Shown here piece after piece: positions 62,090-64,000 of a stretch of DNA of 64,000 nt. The DNA is from Rufibacter latericius. Lineage in GTDB: Bacteria; Bacteroidota; Bacteroidia; Cytophagales; Hymenobacteraceae. Made by a program: the position numbers and the translations under genes. The stretch's first letter is position 1, and every line of letters begins with the position of its first letter. The notes under the pieces are model-generated. The model saw only the letters and a program-made list of their open reading frames with translations, was not told the origin of the DNA and made no database searches. The DNA lies in the NCBI RefSeq assembly GCF_003721515.1, contig NZ_RJJD01000008.1:627666-691665 (forward strand), in the 5' to 3' direction.

Positions 62090-62506
62090 TTATTTTTTCT
62101 TACCGCCTTTTCCTGCAGCAGCTGCTGGCTGACCTGGTTTAGGACGTTTTGCTCCGTATTTAGAACGGGACTGTAGACGACCGTTTACACCAGCAGTGTC
62201 CAACGCACCACGGATGATGTGGTATCTTACACCTGGTAAGTCTTTCACACGACCACCTCTGATAAGCACAATGGAGTGCTCTTGCAGGTTGTGTCCTTCA
62301 CCTGGGATGTAGGCATTGACTTCTTTACCGTTTGTCAAACGCACACGGGCCACTTTTCTCATCGCTGAGTTTGGCTTCTTAGGTGTGGTTGTGTAAACGC
62401 GTGTGCACACGCCACGTCTTTGTGGGCATGAGTCAAGAGCTGGAGACTTAGACTTTGATGTTAGCGCTTCTCTTCCCTTTCTTACTAATTGTTGTATAGT
62501 AGGCAT
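62090..62506 (-). CDS. rpsL: Ribosomal protein uS12
   Basis: A 138-residue decoding-centre protein. [57 protein letters not shown] and [14 protein letters not shown] keep the lysines whose change gives streptomycin resistance (TPKKPNS and GGRVKDLPG), so wild-type. The tail is [19 protein letters not shown]. Behind the promoter at 62551-62582; 13 bp before rpsG. Confidence 0.98.
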   Translation of the reverse strand: MPTIQQLVRKGREALTSKSKSPALDSCPQRRGVCTRVYTTTPKKPNSAMRKVARVRLTNGKEVNAYIPGEGHNLQEHSIVLIRGGRVKDLPGVRYHIIRGALDTAGVNGRLQSRSKYGAKRPKPGQPAAAAGKGGKKK

Positions 62507-62550
62507 TTACTAACTTTTTAAACTGATTTCTCTCTTCAAAAAATGGTTTG

Positions 62551-62582
62551 CAAAGGTATAAAATTCACTTTGCAAATTCAAA
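62551..62582 (-). promoter_or_regulatory. Promoter of the rpsL-rpsG-fusA-rpsJ operon
   Basis: Minus strand: TTTG at 62579-62582, a 20-bp spacer, and TACCTTTG at 62551-62558, an exact TAnnTTTG. The rpsL ATG is 45 bp downstream. The best Bacteroidota promoter in the window. Confidence 0.7.
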
Positions 62583-62608
62583 GTTTTAATTCATTAATTA
62601 TTAATGGC

Positions 62609-62923
62609 TTAGGCTTCGCCAATAGTTCCCCCAAAATTGAGCGGAAAGCTTGGGGTTTCCGGCGTCTGCTTTATCACCCCGAAGCTTTGCTCATATTTTA
62701 GGATGTTTTCCTCCAAAGCAGCCAAGAAACGCTTGGCATGCTCTGGAGTAATCACCACTCTTGACTTTACTTTTGCCTTCGGGATCCCGGGCATCAGGCG
62801 GATAAAATCAATCACGAATTCACTGTGGGAATGTGCGATCATGGCAAGATTTGCATACTCACCCTCGGCAATTTCCTCTGTCAACTCAATGTTGATCTGT
62901 CCTTGTTGTTCTGCGGCGGCCAT
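62609..62923 (-). CDS. DUF3467 protein
   Basis: A 104-residue protein of the DUF3467 family (EGEYANLAMIAHSHSEFVIDFIRLMPG, VVITPEHAKRFLAALEENILKYEQSFG). Function is not known for the family. It starts 1 bp after the rpoC stop and lies just before rpsL, a position I recall as conserved in Bacteroidota, which suggests a link to RNA polymerase or translation. No terminator is seen between it and the rpsL promoter. Confidence 0.9.
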   Translation of the reverse strand: MAAAEQQGQINIELTEEIAEGEYANLAMIAHSHSEFVIDFIRLMPGIPKAKVKSRVVITPEHAKRFLAALEENILKYEQSFGVIKQTPETPSFPLNFGGTIGEA

Positions 62924-62924
62924 C

Positions 62925-64000
62925 TTATTTCTCTTGCAGTTCGCCTTGTTTAGCTGCTTTCACTCCTGATTGTCTGCTGGAAGTCAGAGCTTCATACTCA
63001 TCCTTAGAGCCTACAATGATTTTAGAGTACTCGCGCAAACCGGTACCTGCCGGGATCAAGTGACCTACGATTACGTTCTCTTTCAAGCCCAGTAATTCGT
63101 CCGCTTTTCCTTTGATGGCTGCCTCGCTCAACACCTTGGTCGTTTCCTGGAAGGAAGCCGCGGAGATAAAGCTTTGCGTACCCAAAGAAGCCTGGGTGAT
63201 ACCCTGCAAGGTTGGTCTTGACACGGCCGGCTGTGCATCACGCACGGTTACGATCCGTAAGTCACGACGCTTCAAGCTGGAGTTCTCATCGCGTAGACGA
63301 CGCGCCGTCACAATCATACCTGGCTTCATGGCGGTTGAGTCACCTGCATCCTCCACTACTTTCATGTCAATGATCATGTCGTTCTCTTCCATGAACGTCA
63401 CTTTGTCAACCGTCTGGTTCTCCAGGAAGCTTGTATCACCTGGGTCAATCACGTTCACTTTCTGCATCATCTGACGAACCACTACTTCAATGTGCTTGTC
63501 ATTGATCTTCACACCCTGCAGACGGTATACTTCCTGAATCTCGTTCACTAAGTATTCCTGCACGGCACCAGGTCCCTGGATATTCAGGATATCGTTTGGC
63601 GTAATGGCACCGTCTGACAACGGAACACCAGCTCGCACAAAGTCATTGTCCTGCACCAGGATGTGCTTGGAAAGAGGTACCATGTACTTCTTCTTCACAC
63701 CGTCTTTAGACTCAATGTAGATTTCACGGTTACCGCGTTTCACGCCACCGTAGGTTACCACACCGTCAATCTCACTCACTACCGCTGGGTTAGACGGGTT
63801 ACGGGCTTCAAATAGCTCAGTAACGCGTGGCAGACCACCCGTGATGTCACGGGTCTTACCAATGGCACGAGGGATTTTAGAGATAATCTGACCTGCTTTG
63901 ATTACTTGTCCATCTTCTACGGCTAAGTGAGCACCTACTGGAATGTTGTAGGTCTTAGGCTCACCATTGGCAGGGATGATGACAATAGCTGGGTTCTTCG
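62925..64000 (-). CDS. rpoC: RNA polymerase beta-prime subunit, C-terminal part
   Basis: Open frame from the right edge to the stop at 62925, about 358 residues, the C-terminal portion of RpoC. Visible stretches include [20 protein letters not shown] and [20 protein letters not shown], then the jaw and beta-clamp-related segments to the C-terminus. An internal GTG (63779) can look like a start, but the coding frame continues without stop to the edge. The N-terminal catalytic NADFDGD part lies outside the window. DUF3467 begins 1 bp after the stop. Confidence 0.97.
   Translation of the reverse strand, partial: KNPAIVIIPANGEPKTYNIPVGAHLAVEDGQVIKAGQIISKIPRAIGKTRDITGGLPRVTELFEARNPSNPAVVSEIDGVVTYGGVKRGNREIYIESKDGVKKKYMVPLSKHILVQDNDFVRAGVPLSDGAITPNDILNIQGPGAVQEYLVNEIQEVYRLQGVKINDKHIEVVVRQMMQKVNVIDPGDTSFLENQTVDKVTFMEENDMIIDMKVVEDAGDSTAMKPGMIVTARRLRDENSSLKRRDLRIVTVRDAQPAVSRPTLQGITQASLGTQSFISAASFQETTKVLSEAAIKGKADELLGLKENVIVGHLIPAGTGLREYSKIIVGSKDEYEALTSSRQSGVKAAKQGELQEK

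Overview
The window looks like chromosomal DNA of a Bacteroidota bacterium, probably order Cytophagales near Hymenobacteraceae (Rufibacter, Nibribacter or Pontibacter-like). That placement is inference. It rests on the gene order rpoC, DUF3467, rpsL, rpsG, fusA, rpsJ, then the S10, spc and alpha ribosomal genes followed by carA, eno and a divIC/ftsB gene; on promoters with the Bacteroidota -7 box TAnnTTTG and a -33 TTG; on the lack of clear Shine-Dalgarno sites; and on DUF4139, SusC-like and DUF5117 protein families. No rRNA, tRNA, CRISPR array, prophage, transposase or integrase was seen.

Layout. 1-1.5 kb: an ECF sigma factor, an anchored probable anti-sigma protein and a truncated secreted protein, all on the minus strand. 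1.7-8.8 kb: alpha/beta hydrolase, DUF4442 protein, secreted SMP-30 protein with a membrane protein, ALDH7-type aldehyde dehydrogenase, HtrA/DegP protease and small heat-shock protein. 8.8-9.8 kb: a gene-free patch of decayed repeats. 9.8-15.7 kb: M20 amidohydrolase, then secA, deoC and a SPOR-like lipoprotein in overlapping order. 16.1-22.8 kb: a surface-glycan group (a GH1 glycosidase fused to an RmlD-like reductase, UDP-galactopyranose mutase, two glycosyltransferases) with a GNAT acetyltransferase. 22.9-26.1 kb: dapF, an rRNA-methyltransferase-like gene and a Ppx/GppA phosphatase. 26.6-33 kb: a large secreted TPR-like protein, a DUF4139/MuiA protein carrying a SusC-like motif, an Ldh-family oxidoreductase and a CPBP protease. 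33.2-41.2 kb, plus strand: a DUF5117-type metalloprotease, a TldD/TldE pair and an HscA-type Hsp70. 41.5-64 kb, minus strand: the housekeeping block running from ftsB/divIC, eno and carA through the ribosomal genes to the 3' part of rpoC.

The most unusual signal is non-coding. A roughly 35-nt imperfect palindrome of the form GTTT-stem-TTTTCnnGAAAA-stem'-AAAC occurs about 21 times, once per 3 kb, and is absent only from the tightly packed 42-59 kb operon. No copy lies wholly inside a gene; only the dapF copy touches a stop codon. About 19 of the 21 lie 0 to about 240 nt downstream of a stop codon, often beside or nested within a strong terminator hairpin. The stem sequences differ between copies but mostly remain paired, which points to selection on structure. 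Other repeats include a 56-bp perfect palindrome, a 23-bp inverted copy of a gene's own 3' end, two elements with inverted ends, and a diverged 66-bp repeat present twice.
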